Assembly: GCA_030141605.1 (NCBI GenBank)
Contig: JAQGDQ010000271.1
Span: 60,001-124,000, forward strand
Reading direction: 5' to 3'
Length of the DNA stretch: 64,000 bases
Source: Tubiluchus corallicola
Lineage: Eukaryota; Priapulida; Priapulimorpha; Priapulimorphida; Tubiluchidae
Shown: positions 22,539 to 34,900 of the stretch, piece after piece
How positions within the stretch are numbered: the first letter of the stretch is position 1
Layout: every line of letters begins with the position of its first letter
Notes under the pieces: generated by a model
What the model saw: only the letters and a program-made list of their open reading frames with translations
The model's database searches: none
What the model was told of the DNA's origin: nothing
Program-made: the position numbers and the translations under genes

Positions 22539-25500
22539 GTACGTATAACAAGTGCTTCTAAAGGTAGTATACTTTCAGCTAGTTCAAATACAGTTAGTAG
22601 ATGGCGACACCCACCCCGTGTAAATAACGACAGTTGTGGTGTAATACGATATGGTGGCGACATCTGCTGACCAAAAAAAACGAAAAATATTAATATTTGT
22701 GTCCCTTTAACTAAGCTTCGGTAACTTTCTTTTGATCTATTCTTATATTAGGTGTCCAACGGAATTTTTAAAGCAGAAATGCGGTGTTGTTTCTACAAAA
22801 TATCATTATTTGGCCAAACCTACATTTCGGCTGATCAAATTTAATCAAAGAAAGTGTTTTAACCAGTCAACACAAAAACAAAGCATATCCAAGTATTTTA
22901 CTATACCAGTAGCACTTACGTTAGCGAATTACGCATTAAGTGGCGTTTATCGCATCCGAAATGCGTATGCGCAATGCGTTATCCACCTGCGGAATAGCTG
23001 CGGAATAAAAGCCAATAGGAAACAACTGTGGAACAAAATGACGCACAATGCATGTCTGATAAACGGCTGCGTTGAAAATAATATAAACCGATTTTATCTA
23101 TTCCTCATTCGCATAACAGATGCTACATGAACACCACTTTACTGTATCTAATGGTTATAAGTGTTGTTTATCTTGTATGGTCGAATTATATTGTACTAAT
23201 ATTCGTTAAAACATCATTAATACTTGTCTCTAATCGCTGGAAATCATTTACATTTTCAACAATTTGTGCCCGACATCTGGATAATGAAAGCCATTTGCAT
23301 TCATGCGCCATTTTGTACCCCATGAAATAGTAATACTGCAGTTTTGTAGCAGTAAGATTTCGCGGCTTAACTCCTTCGGGCCGCATCATTCAAAGAAGGT
23401 CTTATAAGATCTATGCAATCCCACACTTGAAATACTTTTTTGACTCCTTCAGGACCGCACCGTTCAAAATAGGTCTTTTAAAGCTACTGTACGACATAAG
23501 ACTACTGTACTGACTTTTCTGCTACGTATGAGCACAGATATAACATAATGATTACAATTTAGGTATTTTTCTATTCAGGAGAACCTCGGCAATCCATTCT
23601 ATGCTATTTGTTTAAACATTAATTTTTATAAAAGATCTAATTGGATAAAACGAAGAAGAATACGCCCTTTTCACGCACTCCAACTCAGCCTATTGAGTAG
23701 CTTAGTCTGGTGTACACTTGCGTGATCGTACACACTATTTTATTGATCGCCTACTTGCTACTGCCCAAGAGAAATGTCTGTTGTACAGACTTCGTGGAAA
23801 AACCAACCGGTTAGCCAAGAAGAAACTAATGTCGTTTCTTCTTTTAACAGGAATTTCTCCTGAAAAATAGAGTAGACTTGAGGCCAAAGTTTATCAGAGT
23901 GTTGTGTATGGATAGTTGAAATTTTCTGCATTAGCCGATTTCACAAAGTGATACTGTACATTGTTACGGTGCAAACACTGCAGTTACTGAAAGCCTTTTC
24001 ATTTTTTTTCGTCAAAAATCGATTTTTAATTTGTCTAGGGTATGCAAATGCATTTCATATATAATCTTGCATGACAATCCATTGCGTGAGGAGTAGAAAC
24101 TTACAAAAATCATCAAATATAACGTGATTGCTGCTTAGTAAGAGCAGTTTTTCATGAACCCAAGCAAAATACAGCAAACGCTTACGATCCTGAAGGAGTT
24201 CCGCATTGCTGCATAATTTTGGGCGCTCAATATTCCTCGGCTGATACATTATCACGTTTCAGTACAAAACTACTCTGGTCTGAAGAAACTGTTTGCTCAG
24301 AACGACAAGGAGTGGCTTCTCAACTTTCTGGAACAAGATGGACTCGGTACTCTGTTTGAGAGCCTCGAGCGGCTGAGCGAGCGAGGTTTTTGTTTCACCG
24401 ATGCTGTACTGCAACTAGAATGTGTCGGTTGTGTCAAGGCTGTGATGAACTCAAAGACAGGCCTCGATCATATCATCAGTAACCCGGAGTATATTAGAAA
24501 ACTTGCAAAGGGTAATTTTTAGTACTTCTTAAACAATTTTGCAAAAAACATTATTGTTTATTAGGGGTGAGCGTTCCCAACCCGAAGCGAATTCGAATCG
24601 AATCGAATTTGTGACTTTCGAATTCGAATAGAGCCGAACTTCAGTATTTCGAATTCAAATCGAATTCGAATTGAGTTTGAAAGATTTTCGAACAAGTTTT
24701 TGAACCACTAGTTAAAAGTGGTTTTACAAAGATCAAGCATATTACTTGATTTTGTTCTGCAGCAAAATCACTGTTAGTTTGTTAAAAAAATTCACATAAA
24801 CTACAGCTAAACTGTTCTAATCGCATGCTTTTTCAATGGTAAAGAACGTACGTGGCTGAAGTGCTGAATTATTCGAATTTACGATTTTAGTTTCGAATCG
24901 AATTCGATTTGAACGCTGAAACTCGAACTTTCGATGTTCACCCCTACTCCATATTATTTCGATTCTTTCTCAATTAAAGTAAAAAATTGTGTTTATCTAA
25001 ACAGTGATATTTTTTCAAAAACTCTGGATTATTTTGGTTCTACAGCTTTGGACACGAAGAATACTCTTGTGAAAAAGCAAGTTTTTGAACTTCTATCGGC
25101 TCTATGTGTTTATTCAGAACTTGGCCACCAGGTGGCGCTAGGAGCATTGGAAAGTTACAAGGTATGTTTGAATACGATTTTTTAATTTATTTACCTTAAA
25201 GGAAAACCGGATGATTGTGTAAACACGAGTTCAGAATATGCTGTAAAATATTGAAAACTACAAAAGCTTTTTTAAATGAAAGCTTAGACTAAATAATAAT
25301 TATCTTGGATACTCAAATTTCGTTAAACTTTCAAAGCTAGATGCGACTCAGTGAATCTACTAAGATTGGCAGCGGCACCTTTTTGTCACATTCGCGTGGC
25401 CAACAAATAGAAGGCGGTACCGTGATAACCATGATCATGAACTGCAGTGTTAGTTTCTAACATCATATGATGTAGAGCCCATTTTTCGTGACATCATGCG

Positions 25501-25813
25501 TTTAAACAGTTCTGTAACACTTATGCAAATGTACTTGATGCGCAAGGGAAGATGCCTGCCATTACACAAACTGTGGTTAGTTTCTGACGTAAGCAATAGC
25601 AGTGTTCGGTTGCCGTTAATTAACTTTCTAAGCTAATTATTCAAATATAAGGAACAATTGTTAACTTTTATAGGCTAGAAGATTTTATAGGACAGTAAAT
25701 TAAAATGAGATCGAGCCTAATCAATCGTCCAGTCTTCCTTTAATTGAATCACAGTAATTTGTGTGTGTGTGGTGTGTTAAGTGTGTGTGTGTGTATGTGT
25801 GTGTGTGTGTGTG

Positions 25814-25912
<99 letters not shown>

Positions 25913-28900
25913 AGTGAATAACGTGACTTATTGTCATTAGATAATATAACTACAGTTTAGCCATTACGGTACTGATTTCTTGTAGAAAAATGTAAATTTG
26001 TTGATAGAATTGGACTATTCGTGAGCATGCGCGCTAGTGTCCTGCATATTGTGTTCAGCCGACCAATCAACGACTGTCGCCTTGTCGAAAATCACCTATT
26101 TGCCTACTGTGGCTGGATGTGAACCCCTCCCCCCTCTCTCCACCCACTACTAGAGCAGGAATATAATTTTTGCGAAAACTTTAGGTTTAGGTACTTTTAA
26201 GATTGCAGTGTTTTTCTTTGGTGTTGAATGTTTGTATCTAATGCACCACTACGCACCACTATGCACCATGTATCTAATGCACCAGTATATATCGTTAACA
26301 ACTGCTTTACTAGGCGTTATGCTATAATTATCTGATGTATTGTAGTATTGCAATCATGCTTTATTACGTTTATCATCATAGACGCGAGTCAATATTGTGA
26401 TTAGTATAGTCACGTATTGGGTGGGGCGGTATTTAGGGGTGTCCCACCTTTTTTGCTTTGCCATATTGAATGATTGAAATTCTATTTATTCTTGTGGTTA
26501 AAGCTGCTTGCTGATTATTGTTGTTTATTGTGTGGCGTGTGAGGTAGCCACAGTGGCCATGGCAAACTATCAAGGCTTTAATTAAATAAACTGCACATTT
26601 GTTAAACAACAAGCACAACACGGTAAATACAAAAGGGTAGTAATGCCAGCTCTCCGTCTTCAAGCCAGTTCCTAATCTCTAACTACCTAATGCGCCGTGA
26701 GCTTCTGCGCATAAAGATTACATCATGAATCTTTACTTCTGAGTCAACCGGTCGAACATCAGCTGGTCAGGTGATGCCACACCTAACTAGGCTTCTAGCC
26801 ACGACGATAGTTTAATCTCGCATCGTCATTTAATCTTGAATTATTAATTTAATAATTTAATCACCAATTTAATCAAAACCATTATTTAACACAGCTTTCC
26901 TTTACTGAATGTATTATCATTTTAACCCTTTCATACTCGTTGTATTCCGTGGGATACGAAAATATTTTCTGCCTTTAAAATTAATAAAATTTTAAAAATG
27001 ACATTTATTTGATCTGTTAATAGTTATTTTGATTTAAGCCAATAACAATAGACTAAAAATGTTGATAAAATGGCAAACTAGAAAATCTACATAGCAAAAA
27101 AAAACTGCGCAAGGTACAGTACTTTAGAGACGACTTTGTACAGATCAGCATAGCATGCATACTAAATGTCTTAAATACTTTGAAAAATTATCAGCAGTTG
27201 CAAAATGAAGCACATTTTATGCTTCCATTGAATCCCAATGTATCCCGTGGGATACAGGCTATATTTAGCACGCGGACACAGGTAGAAAAAAATTTTTATG
27301 TGTAAACAAGATGGACATATTGAACAAAAGTACCAAGCCCAAAATTTTTTTCTTATTAAAAAATAATTTGAGGCTGAAAGGGTTAATAAATGACCTCATT
27401 TCATCATGTAATTTCATTCTTGGTGCGTTTGCAAAAAACTACCCCGCTTCAGTCAACTCTGCTTCTAGCTCGGTTCTATGAACTCTAGCTTACAAAAATG
27501 AACTTTTTACTAACGTCTTTTACAGGTTACAAAAAATCAACGTTACAGATTCAGCCTCATCGTTAACGAGCTACGATATGCAGAAATCATTCCGTATAAA
27601 ACCACAGTGATCAGTTTCATTAACTGCCTCATAATGGGAGTTGATGATTTTCATTTACGTCGCCGCACGAGAAATGAATTTATAGGTATGTAATATGTGA
27701 ACATTACAGCAAATGCATTTTTTAAAATTAATTTTGTAAGTTGTATTGAATGTAGTAAACTTGTAAAACTAATGTAGTGAGGACCCCTTCTTCAAAATCT
27801 GTGACGTATGTATGACGTCACACAGGAATTTAAAGTTCAGAATACAACATACTTGTGAAACTGACTCGAAGACGGAGGGCTGGCATTACTATCCTCTTAT
27901 ATTTACCGTGTTGTGTTTGATATTTAATAAATGTGTTGCTTATTAAATAAAGTCTTGATAGTTTGCCATGCCCATCGTGGCTACCTCACACGCCACGCAA
28001 TAAACAACAATAATCAGCAAGCCGCTTTAACCACAAGAATAGACAAACTTTAACCAAACTATTTTACTATACTTTACGAAGTTTTAATTTTATGCAATAG
28101 CACAATGAAAATATTATAACTAACTTTTTCTTGGTGATTTATATAAGAGGAAATCGAGTGTGAAGGTGTCATTTCTGATGAAAGTTTGGAACTTAATTTT
28201 GCACGTTTTACTCGTTAGATGGCGCCAGCGAATTACAGGCCTTAGTTACGTCAGCGTTTGAGTTTGGTCATCATGTGTCAGATTTCGCTGTGTAACATTG
28301 TTTACAAATTCGTCGTCACAGAAACGACGCGGTATCCAAGGAAGCCATTGTTAGCAAATTTGTTTAGCCGGCTATTCCGAAGTTTCACGAGGAAAACCGA
28401 AGAAAATGTTTCCGGGGTAAATGTAACCTCAAGGCCCTTGAGGTTACATTTTCAAGGCCCGATTTCATTAAGAAAGTATCCATAAAACTTAAACGTAATT
28501 TTCAGCTAGGGTTAGCTCTTTTTTCTAAAGGAAAACGGCACCCAATCTTAAACTGTAGGTCAAAATAATCTACTGTTTAAAATATTGAAAGGAAGCATAC
28601 TGATTCCTTCAAAAATGACTTGCGTGAAAGAATTATTACCACACAAACACAATTTCACGTTCGCGCCTCTAGTTCTTCGCTGCTACATGTATTTCGCCAT
28701 TCGCTAGTTAGACGGGCACTAGCGCCTGCATTTCGGAAACGCTTTGCAAAAAAACAAGTGCTGTACCTTTTAGTTCAGGTGTATTAGTTTGTGATGAACT
28801 ACACACGTTCGACAGCTCACACGTGAGTACAGCGGTAAATTTAAAATTTGAATTTTGATCTTAAAACTTGCCACGTTTTAGTACAATGCACTGAATCTCT

Positions 28901-31900
28901 TACAGTAGTTCAATTTTCGCTTTCGCAAACACGTACAATACGCTAATGGAATGTTTGTGCTGTTCAAAATTATGTTAGTTTGTGATGTCATCACTAGTTG
29001 GGCTCGCCTGTAGTTAATTAACATTATAATTTATTATTTAATTATCAGAAACGTTTTTGCAGTATTAAATGTGTTAAAATGTATACTTTTATCGGATAAA
29101 AAATGGTGTAGTAAATGAAAAATCTTCTTCCTGTAACTAAAATTACTACTGTGTAACTTAGACTGGTTTACTTGCAGGTTTACATTTGCTAGATATTCTC
29201 AGTGTTTTGAGACAAGAAGAAGATGAAGACTTGCTTGTCCAGTGCAACGTATTTGATGAAGAGAAACACGCTGATGACGAACTGGCTGGTGAAACAGCTA
29301 CATGTGATATTAATGATCCCTTTGATATGTTTACTAAGATACACGAAAAGGTATATATAATATCTAAACTAAGTAGATATGAGATAAAACTCAGAACACT
29401 AGGTTGCTTGCTAACATGCTTTTTACTAACTAGATGACGTAATGGTCATGTGACATTAAACAGTGACGATACTACATTTCTTCGCTAGCCTAGATGAAAA
29501 CTTTCCATCACTCTGATGACGTAATGGTCATGTGACATTAAACAGTGACGATACTACATTTCCTCCCTACCCTAGAAGAAAACTTTCCATCACTCTGATG
29601 ACGTAAGGGTCATGTGACATTATACAGTGACGATACTACATTTCCTCCCTACCCTAGATGAGAAATTTCCATCACTCTGATGACATAAGGGTCATGTGAC
29701 ATTATACAGTGACGATACTCTACATTTCCTCCCTACCCTAGATGAGAAATTTCCATCACTCTGATGACGTAAGGGTCATGTGACATTATGCAGTGACGAT
29801 ACTACATTTCCCCCCTACCCTAGATGAAAACTTTCCATCACTCTGATGACGTAATGGTCATGTGACATTAAACAGTGACGATACTACATTTCCTCCCTAC
29901 CCTAGATGAGAACTTTCCATCACTCTGAAGACGTAATGGTCATGTGACATTAAACAGTCATGATACTACAGTAAACAACCACGAAAAAAGTAAAGCCTCT
30001 CTCAGTAAGCAGTCATTCCCATTAATGTGTGCTTGCAAACCAAAATCGTCCATAAGTCGGCATAGTTAAAACTACATTAAGATGCTTCAAAGTAGAATTC
30101 AACAAAAATTTGGTCAAATGTCAATTTTTTGTTTTTTTTTGTAAAAACAAATGCTAAATATATTGGACTTTTATATGCTAGCATCAAATGATCAAGAAAT
30201 TGTTAAAAAATACTAAATTTTATAACACCGCACGAACTTTTCTGACTAGAAACTAGCATTGCAATTGTCAAAAATTTGCATTTTCAAACTCCGATAAGTA
30301 GATCATGGAAGCGGTCATTTTGTTTCATTTTTTCTTTGCCAACCCGGATGTTCGTCAGGAAGAGCCATCTCCTGGATTTAAACATAACTTCAATAAGCAA
30401 CCAATTACAGTCTTCTTGCAAAGTCCATAGCAACCAACATTTGTGCAGTTGCTAAGTATTTTGCAGAATGGCTAAACAATGGTTAATTTTGACAATGAAT
30501 TTCTCAAGGCGAACTATTTCAGTGCGCAGCCTGCACCTCAACTTCAACATAGATTATCTCTACTAGAAATGTTATTTCCATGTCAACTTAGATGTCGTGT
30601 TTTAAACTGTTCTATTGGTTTCTTAAAACACGTAATTTACTCTAGTGACATTTTTACACGCTCTAAGATTTGTACTTGTTCATGTATGTCAGTTATGTAA
30701 ATAGTTTTAAATGCTTTTTTCTTTTTCTTTTTTGCAGGCAGTAAGTTTACGTCTTTATACTAATTTCATTAGTAATTGCATTTGTATCGCTTAAGATATG
30801 TAATGTTTGTTGTTGTTGCCATCCTTCTGTCTCAGAAGACAATGGAGTGTGCGCCAAGAGAGTCAGTTATTGATCACATTGATGGAGCTGCAGCGTCGAC
30901 TGTGGCTGAGCAGTCCGATCCTTGAACGTCTCCAGGGCGCACACCTGGGCAAGGTGTATTAAGATCCTGAGTTGCCCAGACAACAGGAACCCCCCTCTCT
31001 TCCTCCCTGGTGTAGTCCAAAGGAAAGCGGAGCGATACGTTTGGCACCAGATTGGCTGCAGGAGCTGCCGGAGTCAGTGAGCATGCTACACTGGTCCGCC
31101 TTCGGGGCTCATTTCTTTATTCATTGCAAGAAATTCCACAAGTAACTCGCAGACTAGTCAGCAAAACTTGCTGTGAGTTACTCTCTGACAGTAAGCCCGA
31201 GCTGACACTCATTTCTTTATTCACTGCAAGAAACTCGCCAAGTAACTTGCAGACTAGACAGCAAAACTTGCTGTGAGTTACTCTCTGACAGTAAGCCCGA
31301 GCTGGCACTCATTTCTTTATTCACTGCAAGAAACTCGCCAAGTAACTCACAGACTAGACAGCAAAACTTGCCGTGAGTTACTCTCTGACAGTAAGCCCGA
31401 GCTGACACTCACTTCTTTATTCACTGCAAGAAACTCGACAAGTAACTCACAGACTAGACAGCAAAACTTGCCGTGAGTTACTCTCTGACAGTAAACCCGA
31501 GCTGACACTCACTTCTTAAAACACGTAATTTACTCTAGTGACATTTTTACACGCTCTAAGATTTGTACTTGTTAATGTATGTCAGTTATGAAAATACTTT
31601 TAAATACTTGTTTCTTTTTCATTTTTGCAGGCAGTAAGTTTACGTCTTTATATTAATTTCATTAGTAATTCTATTTGTATCGCTTAAGATATGTAATGTT
31701 TGTTGTTGTTGCCATCCTTCTGTCTCGGAAGACAATGGAGTGTGCGCCAAGAGAGTCAGTTATTGATCACATTGATGGAGCTGCAGCGTCGACTGTGGCT
31801 GAGCAGTCCGATCCTTGAACGTCTCCAGGGCGCACGCCTGGGCAAGGTGTATGGAGATCCTGAGTTGCTCAGACAACAGGAACCCCCTCTCTTCCTCCCT

Positions 31901-34900
31901 GGCGTAGTTCACAGGAAAGCGGAGCGATACGTTTGGCACCAGGTTGGCTGCAGGAGCTGCCGGAGTCAGTGAGCATGCTGCACTGGTCCACCTTCGGGGC
32001 TCCACTCCTGATTTGGAAGGTTTACTTCTCTACACATGGCCATTGGGTCGCTTGACCGCCTCCTGCCTCTAGTCGTTGGCTGCTTGTGCAGCTCCTCCGC
32101 CTAGTGTCGAGATACAGTGTGATGTTTACGAACCGAAATAAAGAAAAAAATAAATTAAACTCAAACTTAATATTTTCGCTTTAAGTTCTGAAATTTTATT
32201 AAACAACTTCTGAAATTATCACAGCAGAATTGTGTAACTAATCCACTTGCTTGGTTTTGCCTCAAAATTGAATTAGGATGTTTTTCTATGGATACAATGT
32301 GTGATGAAAGTTGTTTTTGTTGACAGATTTGTGACACGCCTCAAGCAATGTCATTACTCAGTATCCTCCAGTCATTGTTACTGTTAGAACCAACAATGAA
32401 GTCGAGGTTTGTATTTTGGCTTAATTAATTTAACTAAATTAAAACTAGTAGTACTCCTTCTCGGGGTTCAAAAATAGACGGTTTAGTCTAGTGGTAATGC
32501 GTGTGCTTTCCGTCTGGGAGGTCGTGAGTTCGAACCAGCGGCCGGGTCATGCCAAAGACTTTAAAGATAGTACCTGCTGTTGCCCTGCCCGACGCGTGGT
32601 ATTTAGGGTATAATCTTGATATATATAATCTTTATTTGCCGTTAACATATATTGATAATCAGTGAAAAAAAACTTTACAGAGATGATCAATCAGTGTTAG
32701 TTAATAAAAAACTTACACAGCTAAAGGCAAATGCGTCAGTGCAATCTAAACTACTGTGCAGTAATGGAAAGTAACGACGAATAAAATCAAATATATTTAC
32801 AACTATGTACAAAAAATGAAAAAATTATGATTTAATTAATATGGTCGTGGATATATAAATTCTGAATTAGTGTGTATGTTGTCGTACTGGTGTGATGATA
32901 TTTCATATCTGGTTAATATTAGTGATTTTAATTTTGTTTTAAATGCTGATAGATACTTGATTTGTTTAACCTGTAATGGTAGATAATTCCAAAGTAGAAT
33001 TGCTTGCTTGATTATAGAGCTCGTTCCACAGTGGGTATTTGTCCTAATTTGTATTAGATTGCTTGTTCTGGAATTAACGATAGGATTTGGAAAAAAGGTA
33101 AATCTGTTATTCTGGAATGGTTTGCTGATGTTGTTAATGTATTTAAATATAAAAAGCAGAGTAAAATATTCTTTGTGTGCTTCAATGATTGGGTATTTTA
33201 AAGTTTTTCTCAGGTTAGTTGTTGAAGCTTTGAATTTTTGTCTACCTGCCTTACGTTTGAGTACCCAGCTATCATACAAACGTAAGGCAGGTAGACAAAA
33301 ATTCATTGATTTTACTGTTTAAATTTTGTCATTGTACTTCTAAGGTTTGTTCATTGACAGCCATTTTAGTGATTAAAATAATTAAATTTTAGTGACAGAA
33401 TTTGGGAGTTAGTGGAAGATCTTGTGCAGAAAGCTGTCAGCGTGGAAAGGAATAAAAGCGTCGAAACGTTTGCTATTAAAGCATACACAGACATTAGAAA
33501 TGCAGCCAAACCAGCACTGAAAGAAGCTTCAACTCAGACAGTGGACAGCAGCAAGGGTTGGAGTATTAAACGACCGGCATCACGTCCATTCATTCAATCA
33601 GTCAGGAAAACTGCAACACAGAAAGCTGAAAGAGAAAAAACATTTAAACCGGAGAGTAAAGTGACAGACGGCGAATTTCTTGAAGTAACACTAACTCAGA
33701 AAAACTCACAACGAGATGTCGATAATGATGGGCAAGATATTGAACAACTTGTTGAGAGTGAAAATTCAAGTAACACCCTAGAATATGACAGTGCTAATAC
33801 AACAAAACTAAAACAAGCGTCTTATATAACAGTTCTGATAAACAAGTTCACGTCACTGCTATCGTCAAAGTCAAGTGCAGCTCAGGAAGTGGAAGTCACT
33901 AACAAAGCAGAGAATGAAAGTGCGATGTGTTCAGAAAATATTGTTGTTGAAAAAGACACCGACGTAGATAATAGCTTCTCTAAACCGTCTCTTCCAAGCG
34001 TTAAAGATGACAGGGTGGTAGCAAAAAATTGTGAATCAATGATAGCAGTGTATTCTGAACAGAGTACGTCCATATCTACAACTTCTTTTGAAAATTCGAG
34101 GAAAGACGTATCTGCAAAATTACCATCATCAGATGCTGGTGGTGCTACATTAGTCAGTTCTTCACCTGAAACTGTTGATAACGTGTCAAGAGATGCAGCA
34201 GCTCCCGTAGATGAGGCAAATTCACAGCATCTTATTCACACATCCCCTCCACATTTCTCGACAGATAAACCGCTTGAAAACATTCCACCTTCTGCATCAC
34301 CTGAGAGCATTCTTGCGTGTTCTCGTGCATCTAAAGCCGTTCCTGTGCCACTTGCACCTCCCCCGCCACCTGAAAGTGTTTTGGTGCTATCTGTCCCTCC
34401 ACCACCACCACCACCACCACCCCCATCTGAAAGATCTACCAATTTCCCGCCACCGCCGCCACCACCACTGCCACTTGAAAGATCTACCAATGTCCCGCCA
34501 CCGCCGCCACCACCTCCACTTGAAAGATCTATTAACGGCCCGCCACTGCCGCCACCGCCACCCGGACCTGCTTCTGGGGTTACAATGCCGCGTTCTGTAA
34601 AGTATCAAAAAGCGTCAATAGCAAATGGTCCAATGCCTTCGAAGAAAATGAAGACATTTAACTGGACGAAAGTGCCAAACATGGCTGCTACCGGTAAGCT
34701 GTTATTAGTTCGTATATTGAACAACTAGTAAATGACAATTTGTTTATACATGAACGCATTTATTTATCAACAGCATTAACAATGAAGTATAGACTGCTTA
34801 AAGGAAGACAGGATGATTTCTCATATAATGCCCCATTTTCAAATTCGATAAAAGTATACAGCTTAACACTATTAATACTGCAAAAGTGTTTCTGATAATG

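Noticed and set aside
22732-23130. 132-codon open frame in formin intron 1
   Set aside because: No domain, biased by AT-rich sequence and no splice sites in phase with the formin.
24055-24255. 66-codon minus-strand frame next to formin exon 2
   Set aside because: Antisense to an intron end, no family features.
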